Origin: Amycolatopsis saalfeldensis
Lineage (GTDB): Bacteria > Actinomycetota > Actinomycetes > Mycobacteriales > Pseudonocardiaceae
Assembly: GCF_900110575.1 (NCBI RefSeq)
Contig: NZ_FOEF01000012.1
Coordinates: 1-64,000, forward strand
Direction: 5' to 3'
DNA length: 64,000 nucleotides
A program made the translations under genes and the position numbers. Below the pieces are notes generated by a model, which made no database searches, was not told the DNA's origin, and saw only the letters and a list, made by a program, of their open reading frames with translations. Position 1 is the stretch's first letter, and each line of letters starts with the position of its first letter. Positions 1-8,623 of the stretch are shown piece after piece.

Positions 1-267
1 CAGAAAGGCGTTGTCCTTCTCCAGCTCGCCGACCTGCCGGCGCAACCGTTGCAGCTCGGCCCGCTCGGCCGCCTCCAGAGGCTTGTCGCCGTGGACCTCG
101 GCGGCGGTGATCCGGCGTCGTTCGTCTTTGACCCAGACGCTGAGCATGCCCGCGTCGATGCCCAGCTCGCGGGCGACCTCGGTGATCGTGCGGCCGGAAT
201 CGATCACCCTGTGGGCAGCCTCGACCTTGTACTCGGCCGTGTAGGACCGGCGCTTGCGAGGAGGCAT
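1..267 (-). CDS. IS3-family transposase OrfA (partial at window edge)
   Basis: This 89-residue partial protein starts MPPRKRRSYTAEYK and has the helix-turn-helix typical of OrfA (ITEVARELGI then MLSVWVKDE), followed by a helical leucine-zipper-like stretch (LQRLRRQVGELEKDN). In this family OrfA binds the IS ends, and OrfB, the DDE transposase, is normally made by frameshift from the next frame. The ATG lies about 65 bases inside the IS end, as usual. The C-terminus and OrfB are outside the window. Confidence 0.85.
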   Translation of the reverse strand, partial: MPPRKRRSYTAEYKVEAAHRVIDSGRTITEVARELGIDAGMLSVWVKDERRRITAAEVHGDKPLEAAERAELQRLRRQVGELEKDNAFL

Positions 268-334
268 GGGGACATCCTTTCAGCAGGACAGCTGGTCCTG
301 CTAACTCGGTGTCCACTACCCGGGGTGAACCTCA
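1..334 (-). mobile_element. IS3-type insertion sequence, one end (continues off the left edge)
   Basis: The element carries an OrfA gene that runs off the left edge. Its outer end is placed at about 334, where the reading frame of the neighbouring integrase is lost and a TGAGG end followed by a GTAGTGGACACC-like stretch begins, which resembles IS3-family terminal repeats. Only one end is visible, so the boundary, the target duplication and whether OrfB is intact cannot be judged. It sits inside an integrase gene and so probably inactivated the element that carries it. Confidence 0.7.
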
Positions 335-757
335 CTGCACCCGCGCGACCGTCAACGACCGCAACGGCACGCTCGCCAGATAAGGCTTGAGGTAGTCACG
401 GACGTGCTGGCTATAAAGCCGCCGAGTCGAGAAGCTCAGGTTCTGGCGCATCTCCAACCAGATATCCAGCCACTGCCCCACCGTCACCACCGCCGTCGCC
501 GGATCGATGTCGTTGCCCAGCAGGTACCCCCGCGCCTGCTCCGCCGCGGCACGCGACGCGAACCCGCCACGCCGCACGCGGTGCCGCTGCCCATCGCGGC
601 CCACCGGCAGCTCCAGCGAGAAGTACCACGAACCGTGACCGCGTTCGTCCAGCCGCGGGCAGCGGACACCGAGCCGGTTCCCATCAACCGCATCCTTGCA
701 GCTGCAACGCTTGTACACGCCACCCTGTCGAACCATCGCAACCTCCTTAACGACCAC
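335..757 (-). pseudogene. Tyrosine integrase, N-terminal part, interrupted by the IS3-type element
   Basis: About 140 residues remain. They hold a basic N-terminal region with a Cys pair (YKRCSCKD), an AP2-like arm-binding stretch (GSWYFSLELP) and the SAM-like core-binding domain (VGQWLDIWLEMRQNLSFSTRRLYSQHVRDYLKPYLA). This is the usual start of actinomycete tyrosine integrases of the pSAM2/AICE type. The frame meets a stop exactly at the IS end, so the catalytic domain, if present, lies left of the IS and outside the window. Its direction means the matching att site and tRNA should also lie to the left. Confidence 0.8.
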
Positions 758-1325
758 TAATGGCGCATGGTCCGCTCACCGGCTACGCCGTCGCAACCTC
801 GTCAACCGGGCTGCTCAACGCCGTCCTGGGCGCTCCTTCGTCGGTGACCGGTAACCACACCGAGCTCCCCGGCGGCAGCTCGAGGCGGAGAACCCGCCCT
901 GCACCCCGGACAGCCACACCCCTGCCGCGCCCGGCCTCCGTGCAGGTCGACGGGCGGCTCCGCGCGCGCTGGCCGGTCCCTGACCGCGCAGTCAACCAGG
1001 GCGTGCAGGGCAACAGTGACAAGCGCCCGCGGCGAGGCCCCGGCGAGCGGCGCGACCTGTTCGACCCGCCCGATCGACGGCATGGCAGCGACCAGAGCGT
1101 CGTACGTGAATACTCGTTCACCTCAACGCGACGAGAAAGCGATGCCAAAACATCCCACCTGTGACGTTGGGACGCGAAGCGCAATGCCCGTGCGCAGGCT
1201 CGTGGCAGTTCTGGGGTATTCCTGAACCGTTCGAGCTCGAGTTGCCGCCAAGCCGATCCTGTGCAGCGCTCATCCACAGCTGGGCACGTGGGCGTTGCCG
1301 CGCAAATGCCGCCCCAATGGGTCCA
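758..1325. other. About 570 bp without a convincing gene
   Basis: Several open frames cross this stretch on both strands. The longest lie on the minus strand (783-1277 and 802-1083). None shows a recognisable domain, a good ribosome binding site or sensible composition: they are rich in Arg, Pro and Cys as expected of shadow frames. In related elements an excisionase or replication gene would be expected here, but I cannot support one. The area may be decayed. Confidence 0.5.
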
Positions 1326-2204
1326 TCACGTCCGCGTAGGCCCGAGGCGCTCAGGGACTCCATGTGCGAATTCGGTGTCGGTAAGGGAGACTTCGCTGTT
1401 GAGGTGTACGTCGTCGAACTTGGCGTACCCGGCAAAGCTGGCACCATCGAACCTGGCGTGCCCTGCGAAGCTCGCACCGCCGAAGAAAGCGGCCCCAGTG
1501 AAGCTCGCCCCTTCGAACCCCGCGCGCCAAGAGAAGCCCGCTCTGGTGAATAGAGCGTCTCCAGCGAAGAATGCGTGCTCGAACATAGCGGCCCCGGCGA
1601 AGCTCGCATCGACGAACCTGGCCTCCCCGGCAAAGCTCGCTTCTTCGAACACGGCGTCCTCTGCGAAGTCCGCTCCGTGGAACTCGACGTCCCTGCCGAA
1701 GCTCGTACCGAAGAACCTGGCGTTCCCGGCGAAGCTCGCGCCGTTGAAGCTGGCCGTTCTGAGTTGGGTGTCGCTGACGTCGAAGTTGATGAGAGTCGCG
1801 CCCGTGAGGTCTAGGTCGATGTCGGCCCAGAATGTGTCGTCGGGGTGCTGGGGGTGCGCACCAGGCCGCAGGTGCCTGGTGAGAATACGTTGGGCGGTGA
1901 GGCGGACTTCGCGCTCCTGTAGTGCATCGGCAGCCGATGTCGCCAGCCGTACCGATGAGTTTGCCGTCCAGGTCCTCCCGGTCTGTCGTCGGCTGCCTCG
2001 GACGGTGAGTAGCGGGCGGCGCACGCCAAGTCGGCGGACCTGCCCGGATGCGGCTGGCGAGTAGGGGCTGCGCAGATAGGCGCAGATGACGTCGACGACT
2101 GTTTGTCGTTGGGGAGGGTTGCCTTGGGCGACGCGTTCGAGTGCATACAGGGCGCCGTGCCGGACTGCAGTCAAGATCGGCGCAGAGCGCCGTATAGGCC
2201 CCAC
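1326..2204 (-). CDS. Pentapeptide-repeat protein, probably lacking its N-terminal membrane segments
   Basis: This is a 292-residue protein. Residues 15-50 (VRHGALYALERVAQGNPPQRQ...) are the linker typical of actinomycete pentapeptide proteins. Residues 150-280 form a run of A(F/S)F-type pentapeptides such as GASFAGNARF and GADFAEDAVF, which should fold as a right-handed quadrilateral beta-helix. Relatives usually have one or two transmembrane helices before the linker. Here a stop codon lies only three codons upstream of the GTG start, so the gene looks 5'-truncated or restarted. Function is unknown; family members are often signalling or scaffold proteins. A more decayed relative of the same linker lies near 46.4-46.6 kb. 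Confidence 0.75.
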   Translation of the reverse strand: MGPIRRSAPILTAVRHGALYALERVAQGNPPQRQTVVDVICAYLRSPYSPAASGQVRRLGVRRPLLTVRGSRRQTGRTWTANSSVRLATSAADALQEREVRLTAQRILTRHLRPGAHPQHPDDTFWADIDLDLTGATLINFDVSDTQLRTASFNGASFAGNARFFGTSFGRDVEFHGADFAEDAVFEEASFAGEARFVDASFAGAAMFEHAFFAGDALFTRAGFSWRAGFEGASFTGAAFFGGASFAGHARFDGASFAGYAKFDDVHLNSEVSLTDTEFAHGVPERLGPTRT

Positions 2205-2373
2205 TCCTGGCTACAGGTCAGCTGTCCCCTTCAGGCGATCCGGGGGCGTCGATCGCTCAGATGGGTTATCTTTCCTTGGGTGCCCCGATTTTCGATGAAG
2301 CTGGCACCGGCAGGTCGATTGCCGGTCTCGGGGGGCGCTGGCGCGACTCCGGCGTCGGCCATAGGGTGGCACG

Positions 2374-2892
2374 GTGATTGACCAGATGACCTTGGACGCG
2401 GCGATCGCGGATGCGTCGCGGGCTGCGCTGGAGTTCGATGACGCTCGCGGGTGGCTGGAACGTGCCAGGCTGAAGCCGTTGGAGCCGTTTGCGGCGGAGG
2501 TCTGGGCTACGGACCCGTCATATACCCAAATCCTGCTCGTCCGACATCGCGCACGCGGATGGGTTCCTCCCGGCGGCACAGTGGAGTCAGGCGAGACACC
2601 TCGATCGGCCGCTACTCGCGAACTATTGGAGGAGTCAGGCGTCTCGGGCGAATTGTTGCAGACGCCAGCTGCCGTCACAGTCCGCTCCTACCGCGCCGAT
2701 TGGTCACCGACGCTAGGCCTCACTTACGTTGCTGTCATCGGCCGCGACGAGCCACTAAGTGGTGAAAGTGGGCAGCCGCCAAGGTGGTTCAATCTTGCCG
2801 AAGAGTGGGACAGTGCGTTCCCCGAAGATCGTAGCCGCATCCGCGCATACTTGCACCGACTGGCCGCGGAACACGCAGTGGGAACCCGTTGA
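2374..2892 (+). CDS. NUDIX hydrolase
   Basis: This 172-residue protein has a complete Nudix box at residues 68-90 (GTVESGETPRSAATRELLEESG), with the REL-EE core that binds metal and cleaves a nucleoside diphosphate linked to another group. About 40 extra N-terminal residues precede the fold. The start is a GTG; an ATG four codons later is an alternative. It stands alone on the plus strand between the pentapeptide gene and the IS630 element, so context does not reveal its substrate. Confidence 0.85.
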   Translation: MIDQMTLDAAIADASRAALEFDDARGWLERARLKPLEPFAAEVWATDPSYTQILLVRHRARGWVPPGGTVESGETPRSAATRELLEESGVSGELLQTPAAVTVRSYRADWSPTLGLTYVAVIGRDEPLSGESGQPPRWFNLAEEWDSAFPEDRSRIRAYLHRLAAEHAVGTR

Positions 2893-3247
2893 CCGGTCAC
2901 TCCCGACGACCTGCGGGTTAGATGGTGAACGAGACACAGGATGTGCCTGCTCTGACCGCGTAAGCCTTTGAACACGCCTTTCTTGCTCGTGGTCGAGGTC
3001 AGAAGTGGATCAGGCCTCAAGCTGCGCTGGCCTGCGGCAAACCAGCGGACGCGTCGGCTATGGCATCAACACGGTTCCGGACCGGAACCATGGACGGCTC
3101 CACCTTCCTCACCGATTGCAGATCTCCGAATCTCAGCTGACCTCAGGCGCCACCGTCGTCGGTCACGCGCCATCGGACCGGCGGCCACGTCTCTGGTGGC
3201 AGTCCTGGCGACCTCCCTGAAGCACTCAGTGTTCCCAGCCAGTCGCC
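2893..3247. other. Intergenic stretch before IS630, no gene seen
   Basis: I find no supported gene, RNA or repeat here. The open frames are short and unlike any family I know. The IS630 terminal repeat begins at about 3248. Confidence 0.5.
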
Positions 3248-3270
3248 TAGTGCCGCATCAAGCAACGTTG
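3248..3270. repeat. IS630 terminal inverted repeat, left
   Basis: It reads TAGTGCCGCATCAAGC then AACGTTG. It matches the reverse complement of 5773-5796 at roughly 19 of 23 positions. The terminal TA is probably the duplicated target. Confidence 0.8.
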
Positions 3271-3540
3271 GGTAGGTAATCCGGGCGGCGGATCTTCGAG
3301 TTGACTGCGAAGTGGCGTTTCGGGTGGCAATGGCGGTTGCGCCAGCGGAGGTAGCCGGCGATCGCTGTCTCTTGGGCTGCGTGGCTGGGATAGTCGCTGC
3401 CATCGAGGGTGAAGTAGCGGACCGCGGTGAACTCGCACTCGATCCAGTTCAACCACGACGCGTTGGTGGGCGTGTAAACCAGCTCGATACCGTTGGCCGC
3501 GCACCAGGCCCTGACCTCGGCTTTGCCGTGGGGGCCGTAG
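3258..3540 (-). pseudogene. IS630 transposase, C-terminal part
   Basis: About 94 residues continue the transposase broken at 4897. The stretch YTPTNASWLNWIECEF holds the last acidic residue of the DDE triad of IS630 enzymes. It is followed by the family's usual tail (YLRWRNRHCHPKRHFAVNSKI). The frame opens inside the word GPHGKAEVRAW, which normally follows VCDNY, the part left on the other side of the IS110 insertion. Confidence 0.85.
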
Positions 3541-4896
3541 ATGCCCCTATGGATGTCAAGCGGCGGCGGGTTGTGATTGCGTGCTCGGCGTGGATGCGGG
3601 ACTGGTGATCAAGTGGTAGATCTCCCGTGCGATGTAGCGTTTGAGGCAGCGGATGGCCTCGCGACGGGTCTTGCCTTCGGCGGTGCGTCGGTCGAGGTAG
3701 TCGCGGCTGCGCTGGTCCCAGCGCAGGCGGGAGAGCGTGATGCGGTAGAGCGCGGCGTTGGCCTGGCGGTCGCCACCGCGGTTGAGTCGGCGTCGGTGTG
3801 TCTTGCCCGAGGATGCCTGCACGGGGCTGACGCCGCAGAGGGCCGCGAAGGACGCCTCGCTGTGCAGGCGGTCTGGATTGTCCCCGGCTGTGACGAGCAG
3901 GGCGGCCGCGCTGTCGGGGCCAATTCCGGGACGTTCCAGCAGTGCCGGAGTATGCGCGGCAACAGCATCGGTGATCCGGTGTTCCAGATCGCGGATCTCG
4001 CCGGTCAGCTCACGAATCCGGTGGGCCAGCAGCCGAAGCGTGTAGACCGCGGCGCTGGTGACGTCGTTGGGTGTGGTGGGCGGCAGTTCCGCGCAGCGCC
4101 GGAAGAGTATGGGGTTGCTCAGACCTGTCAATGTCTCGCGTAGCGCTGGGTCGGCGGCGATGAGTACGGCCTTGAGTTGATTGATCGTCTGCGTCCGGGC
4201 CTTGATAGCGGATGCCTTGGCCAGCTTGAATATTCGGAGCATTTCCACCGGCCCGTCACCAGTCTTCATGCTGCCGGTTGCCCGGCCGGACAGGACGGCG
4301 CGAGCGGCCGCTTCCGCGTCGATAGCGTCGGTCTTGCCGCGTCGGCGGCGTGTGGCCTTGTCCGGCTGATTGACCTCGATCACCTGCACGCCTCTGGTGC
4401 GCAAGTGCCGAGCCAGCGCCGCGCCGTAGGAGCCAGTGCACTCCACCCCTGCCCGCTGCAGCGGACCGAACGCACGTGCCCACGTCAGCAACTGTTCGTA
4501 GCCGGCCCGGGTCGCGGTAAACGCGCAGCTGCCCAGCAGGGCACCCAGGGTTGTGATCACCGCCGCGACATGCAGATCCTTATGTGTATCCACGCCGAGA
4601 ACGACCTCACCTGCGAGGGCGTCATCTGGGCTGGGCAAGGCGGTGTGGAGCACGCTGGGCACAGTCGTCTGTCTCCTGACCTGACTCGGGAACGGATGGC
4701 CGTCGCCGGGCCGGTCGAGGCGGTCAGAACTGTGATGGTGCCCTGTTCACGGCAAGGCCCCTATCGGGACACGCCCCGCCGGTCCGGCGGCAGCAAGCAC
4801 CGTCCCAGGCTGGAGCCGACAGATCTACGGAAAGGCACCACGGCCGGTTGTCGCACGGGTCAGGCCACAGCCCGGGACGGCACCTGATCATCATCA
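3541..4896 (-). mobile_element. IS110-family element inserted into the IS630 transposase
   Basis: The boundaries are inferred by rejoining the two halves of the IS630 transposase: the left flank ends ...GCCGTAG and the right flank begins AGTTGTCACAG. Joining them restores an in-frame DNYGPHG. That gives an element of about 1355 bp, normal for IS110, with no obvious terminal repeats, also normal. About 235 bp of non-coding DNA lies upstream of its transposase, where IS110 elements encode their bridge RNA. I did not fold that stretch. Confidence 0.75.
3556..4662 (-). CDS. IS110-family transposase (DEDD recombinase)
   Basis: This 368-residue protein has the RuvC-like N-terminal DEDD domain: GVDTHKDLHVAAV carries the first acidic residue, and ECTGSYG and KTDAIDAEAAAR the others. 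The C-terminal transposase_20 helix-hairpin-helix part contains the conserved serine (RPGIGPDSAAALLV, then AALCGVSPVQASSGKTHRRRLNRGGDRQANAALY). Length and motif order are complete, so the element may still be active. The gene lies wholly inside the IS110 insertion. Confidence 0.95.
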   Translation of the reverse strand: MPSVLHTALPSPDDALAGEVVLGVDTHKDLHVAAVITTLGALLGSCAFTATRAGYEQLLTWARAFGPLQRAGVECTGSYGAALARHLRTRGVQVIEVNQPDKATRRRRGKTDAIDAEAAARAVLSGRATGSMKTGDGPVEMLRIFKLAKASAIKARTQTINQLKAVLIAADPALRETLTGLSNPILFRRCAELPPTTPNDVTSAAVYTLRLLAHRIRELTGEIRDLEHRITDAVAAHTPALLERPGIGPDSAAALLVTAGDNPDRLHSEASFAALCGVSPVQASSGKTHRRRLNRGGDRQANAALYRITLSRLRWDQRSRDYLDRRTAEGKTRREAIRCLKRYIAREIYHLITSPASTPSTQSQPAAA

Positions 4897-5720
4897 CAGT
4901 TGTCACAGACCAGGTAGAGCTTCCCGGCCGGGAAGCGGCGGCGCAGCTGTTTGCAGAAGTCGAGGAACTGCGGCCAGCGCTTGCGGTCGCGGAGCCGGTA
5001 GAACATCTGCCCGGTGGCCAGGTCGAGCGCGGCGAACATCTGCCGGACCCCGTGGGTGCGGGTGTAGGTGGCGCGCTGCCGGGCCGGCCGGCCGCGGGGA
5101 AACCAGCCACGGCCGGGTCTGGGTTGCAGGTTCAGCGGCCCGAACTCGTCGGCACAGATCACTCGTCCGTCCGCGGGCGGGTGGTCGTAGAGGTCGAGGA
5201 TGCGGGTCTTCTTGGCCACGAAGTCCGGGTCCCTGCTGGCTTTCCAGGTCTTCGTCGCCTGCCAGGACACGCCCTCCTTACGCAGGATCTGCCGGATGGT
5301 CTCGGTGCTCGCCCTGATCCAGGCGTGGTCGGCGAGGTAGTCGACCAGCTTGGTCAGGCTCCAGGTCGTGAACGGGAGTCCCAGCTCGGCGGGTTTGCAG
5401 GCGGCGATGCGGCAGATCTGATCACGGGCGGCCGGCCCGAACTTAGCTGGTCGGCCGCCGCTCCATTTTGGGGACAACGCCGCGAACCCGGAGGTGTTGA
5501 ACGCGTGGATCACCTCCCGCACATACCCCTCGGTTGCGGCGAACATCGCTGCGATCTCCGGTGCGGACCGGCCCTGCGCCGAGGCCAGCACGATCCCGGA
5601 CCGCCGCAGCCGCACCCGGTCCCGGGCGGACCGCGTGATCTTGACCAGCCGCTGGGCCTCCTCCGGCTCCAACGACCGCGCGAACACCTCCGGCTGATGC
5701 GCCACCAGCCTCACCTCCAA
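4897..5720 (-). pseudogene. IS630 transposase, N-terminal part
   Basis: About 274 residues remain. They comprise an N-terminal paired helix-turn-helix (LVKITRSARDRVRLRRSGIVLASAQGRSAPEIAAMFA), a winged region (TTWSLTKLVDYLADH) and the first part of the DDE domain (GRVICADEFGPLNLQPRPGRGWFP and LYLVCDN). The frame then runs into IS110 sequence and stops at about 4860. Together with the fragment at 3258-3540 it would make a normal transposase of roughly 370 residues. Confidence 0.88.
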
Positions 5721-5772
5721 CGGCCAGCCTCGCGATCACCGGCCCGGATGTCCACGCGACACGATGACAGCG

Positions 5773-5796
5773 TCAACGTTTCTTGATGAAGCACTA
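5773..5796. repeat. IS630 terminal inverted repeat, right
   Basis: It reads CAACGTTTCTTGATG then AAGCACTA and is the inverted partner of 3248-3270. Confidence 0.8.
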
Positions 5797-5799
5797 GGC

Positions 5800-7041
5800 T
5801 CAATGGTGCGCGGCATCCAGCAGCCGTCTGCCAAGTAGCACCGACACTGCGACCAGCAGCTCGCCGACACCTATCGCTGCGACCACGGGTCGCACCCCTA
5901 CGTCAGCGGCGGCGAACCCAGCTACCGCGATCCCCAGGGGCCCGGCCGCCTGCCCCGTGGCGCGGATGAATGCTGACGCCTGGGCCAGCATCGCTCGCGG
6001 TACTACAATCTGTTGCACCGTGATCGAACCGACGACGTACACAGTCAGGCCGAACCCGATGGCGAAGTCAAACAGACACGCGATTAGCACGGTGGCAATC
6101 GAATTGCCTCGCAGAACCGTGTAGCAACATTGGGCAACACCGTACAAAATCAGAGCGGTCGCCATCAGAGTAGAGCGGCGCACTCGGCGATCAAGTGAAC
6201 CTACAAGCAGAGATCCAGCAACACCGCCCGCTGCGCCGCAAGCCATAACGATCCCGTACTCGGCAGATGTAAATCCTGTGACCTGAGTCAAGAGAATTAC
6301 CATCACCGAGAGTGAACCTGCGGCGAAGAAATTGAAAACTGAACTTGTTATTGTAAGCACCTGCAAAGGACGAGAGCTCCGTACAAGCTGCGCACCAGCC
6401 CTAACGTTAGCTTTCCACGTTCTCGGCGCATCGCGACGGATGTTTTCACGAAGCGACGAAACCTTAGAGATTGTGAGCGCAGAGACAACGTAGCTGAGTG
6501 CGTCGGAAATGAACACAACAGCCGCCCCGAATAGCTGCAGCACGATACCGCCTGCGGCAGTCCCGGCAGTTTCCCCCAAGGTTGTACAAAGCTGAATCCG
6601 CCCATTGGCTGATGCTAGCTTATCTCGGCCCACCATGACCTCGATACTGGCATAGAGAACAGCACCGAAAACGGCATCACCGAAACCGAGCACCGCCGCG
6701 AGCAGCACCAGCATCTGGATCGTGCCGATTCCGGACGCCGCGAGCAGCGCGACCATAACGAGGACTGATACTCGTAGCCAGTCAGCTGCAACCATGGCAG
6801 TCCGCGCGTTCATTCGCGAGGCAATCATGCCGACGTATAGTGGAGCAAGGAGACTCGGAATCAAGCCTGCTACAGCAATTCCCGCCACCTGTAATGAACT
6901 CGCCCCGAAGGCAACCACTGCATAAAGTGGGAGAGCGACATGAGTGAACGAGGTTCCGGCGACTGACATGAGCCGACCCAGCCAGAACAGATTTCCTGGC
7001 CCGGCCGAGCCTGAGGCAGGCAAAGGATCAGCGGTCACCAT
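5800..7041 (-). CDS. MFS transporter, candidate exporter of the deazaguanine/peptide operon
   Basis: This 413-residue protein has twelve hydrophobic segments and the layout of MFS_3/EntS-like drug and siderophore exporters (LGRLMSVAGTSFTHVALPLYAVV at the N-terminus, SRMNARTAMVAADWLR after helix 2). It is the last gene of the minus-strand operon and its start overlaps the nucleotidyltransferase stop by a few bases, so the two are co-translated. A terminal exporter fits a secreted small-molecule or peptide product. The substrate is unknown. The IS630 element begins only a few bases after its stop codon. Confidence 0.85.
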   Translation of the reverse strand: MVTADPLPASGSAGPGNLFWLGRLMSVAGTSFTHVALPLYAVVAFGASSLQVAGIAVAGLIPSLLAPLYVGMIASRMNARTAMVAADWLRVSVLVMVALLAASGIGTIQMLVLLAAVLGFGDAVFGAVLYASIEVMVGRDKLASANGRIQLCTTLGETAGTAAGGIVLQLFGAAVVFISDALSYVVSALTISKVSSLRENIRRDAPRTWKANVRAGAQLVRSSRPLQVLTITSSVFNFFAAGSLSVMVILLTQVTGFTSAEYGIVMACGAAGGVAGSLLVGSLDRRVRRSTLMATALILYGVAQCCYTVLRGNSIATVLIACLFDFAIGFGLTVYVVGSITVQQIVVPRAMLAQASAFIRATGQAAGPLGIAVAGFAAADVGVRPVVAAIGVGELLVAVSVLLGRRLLDAAHH

Positions 7042-7874
7042 GTACCCTTCACGCCACTCCGCCCGCTTTTCTCACTCTGGGCTGATAACAACAGATCCTG
7101 CGCTCGATACAATCGAGCCCGAGCCCGAGACAGCAGTGCCGTCGGCGAACTATCGGGATCAGTCTCCCATTGCAGGTAGTCGTCCATCAGGCCGGGGATC
7201 CCGCTACGTTCAATCTTGCGAACTCGCCACTTAGACTTCGGATTCGTCTCACCTGCTGCGACGAGTAGGGCATCAACCGCAGCCTGCCACGCAGTTCGCG
7301 AAGCGAGCAGGGCAGTGCCGTGGTCGCCCGCATCAAGAGCTCCTACCGCGTCCTCAACAGCCGCTGCGGCCTCTGCTTCTGCACGGGAAAGCAAATGCCA
7401 CGACAGATTCTCCCACGGGAACCCGTTGCGCAGTTGCGTGAACCGCTCAGCGCCGGCGATCGGAACTCCAATACGCATGCTGTGGAGCAGTTGCAGAATA
7501 TCTGTCTCCAGATAAAAATCGACTAGCCTACCCGAGTCCGTGCGTAGTTTGGTGGCGATGCCCTCGATCTGTGCAACTTGACGGATCTCAACATCAGTAC
7601 GGCGCCCGCCAAGGCTGGATACCAAGACATCGAAGTCGCCTGCGCTTACCCACTCATCGTGGACAGTGCAGGCGAGGTCAGACTCATTAAGCGGATCGCC
7701 ACTCAATACGATAACATCGATGTCTGAAGTAGAATTACCCAGGCCATCAATCAGGGATCCTCCTACAAAGGCTATCGGCTCAGTGGCCGACTGCGGTAAT
7801 CGGGAACGCAGTTCATTGATAGTTCCATCGGCGGTGAATAATTCCGGAATCGCGCCAGGAGGTCCAAATTTCAT
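7035..7874 (-). CDS. Nucleotidyltransferase-fold protein
   Basis: This 279-residue protein has a pol-beta-type nucleotidyltransferase signature at residues 38-57 (VGGSLIDGLGNSTSDIDVIVL), giving the GGS...DxD metal site. Such enzymes move a nucleotidyl group from NTP onto a hydroxyl, amine or protein. The C-terminal half is helical and rich in Ala and Leu, somewhat like HEPN or kanamycin-nucleotidyltransferase-type substrate domains. Its start overlaps the CPBP protease stop by ATGA. In this operon it could modify the product, act as self-resistance, or attach a (deaza)nucleotide. It is not clearly a CD-NTase. Confidence 0.75.
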   Translation of the reverse strand: MKFGPPGAIPELFTADGTINELRSRLPQSATEPIAFVGGSLIDGLGNSTSDIDVIVLSGDPLNESDLACTVHDEWVSAGDFDVLVSSLGGRRTDVEIRQVAQIEGIATKLRTDSGRLVDFYLETDILQLLHSMRIGVPIAGAERFTQLRNGFPWENLSWHLLSRAEAEAAAAVEDAVGALDAGDHGTALLASRTAWQAAVDALLVAAGETNPKSKWRVRKIERSGIPGLMDDYLQWETDPDSSPTALLSRARARLYRAQDLLLSAQSEKSGRSGVKGTW

Positions 7875-8596
7875 GATGTCACCCGCTCTTTATTTGGCCG
7901 AAGAAAAGGCCTGATTGCTGCCGGTAAGTTGATCAACGTGTGCCCAACCATGACTGCAACTAGTCCTCCAAAGCTGAGTACAAGCCACGCAAACCAGGCA
8001 CCCATACACCACCATGTCAAAACCTCTCGTACTCCTCTTCCGGTGTGCCCATCCGACCGCGCAATAATATGTTCCAAAACAAATATTCCACCGGAAGCAA
8101 CGCAAATTCCGAAAGTTGCTAAGAAGTGAAACTCTGCCGCGGGCCTTCCAATTGCCCCTACTAAAACCGCAATAACTGCATGCCTGTGCAAATACTCCTG
8201 CGATATACCAGACAGGCCGAAAAAAGCACACTCCCCGATCTTACTTGCCATAGACTGAGGTTCCATTAGTGCAGCAATTCTCCGATCGAACGATAGTCGG
8301 AGTTTTCGCCAACTCAACGCGTGAAACACCAGGGCCGGAATCGTCGCCAACAACAAGGGTGTCAGACTAGTGCTGTCGTAGACTCCTACCGATGGCAAGG
8401 GTGCAAAATATGGAAGATGCTTGAATACTCGACGGATTATTGGATTTTTAAGATAAGGCCAGAGCTCTACAAAATTCGCGACGCACACACCGCAGAGAGT
8501 CAGTCCGACCGCAATACCAGCATTCTTCGCGACGAGGGCAGAAATCAATGCCGCGAGCGCTGCGAGAACGAGCAGGTGATTCCGACGTAAGCTCAT
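7871..8596 (-). CDS. CPBP-family intramembrane metalloprotease (Abi-like)
   Basis: This is an integral membrane protein of about 241 residues with the three CPBP motifs in order: QEYLHRH (a variant of EExxxR with Gln for the first Glu), FVLEH (FxxxH) and HTLIN (HxxxN). In this family these residues hold the zinc of a Rce1-like CAAX-type peptidase. The ATG at 8596 has an AAAGG upstream; a TTG eight codons earlier is possible. It follows the RRE gene by about 27 bp and overlaps the next gene by ATGA. CPBP proteins occur in some peptide clusters for leader removal or immunity. The first motif's E-to-Q change is notable. Confidence 0.75.
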   Translation of the reverse strand: MSLRRNHLLVLAALAALISALVAKNAGIAVGLTLCGVCVANFVELWPYLKNPIIRRVFKHLPYFAPLPSVGVYDSTSLTPLLLATIPALVFHALSWRKLRLSFDRRIAALMEPQSMASKIGECAFFGLSGISQEYLHRHAVIAVLVGAIGRPAAEFHFLATFGICVASGGIFVLEHIIARSDGHTGRGVREVLTWWCMGAWFAWLVLSFGGLVAVMVGHTLINLPAAIRPFLRPNKERVTS

Positions 8597-8623
8597 AACG
8601 GGAACCTTTGCGTGAAACAAAAG

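Larger units (their letters stand above)
3248..5796 (-). mobile_element. IS630-family element, split by a nested IS110-family insertion
   Basis: The boundaries are set by imperfect inverted repeats of about 23 bp (3248-3270 and 5773-5796) that both start TAGTGC. This fits the TA target preference of IS630/Tc1 elements. The outside bases are GCC and GGC. The transposase is in two pieces (5720 to about 4897, and about 3540 to 3258), which rejoin in frame if 3541-4896 is removed. The outer end lies only about four bases from the stop codon of the MFS gene at 5800, so the element landed just behind the deazaguanine operon. Confidence 0.85.

Noticed and set aside
783..1277. Minus-strand frames upstream of the integrase as an excisionase or replication gene
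   Set aside because: Composition is shadow-like and no helix-turn-helix or Rep motif is visible; relatives would be needed to support a gene.
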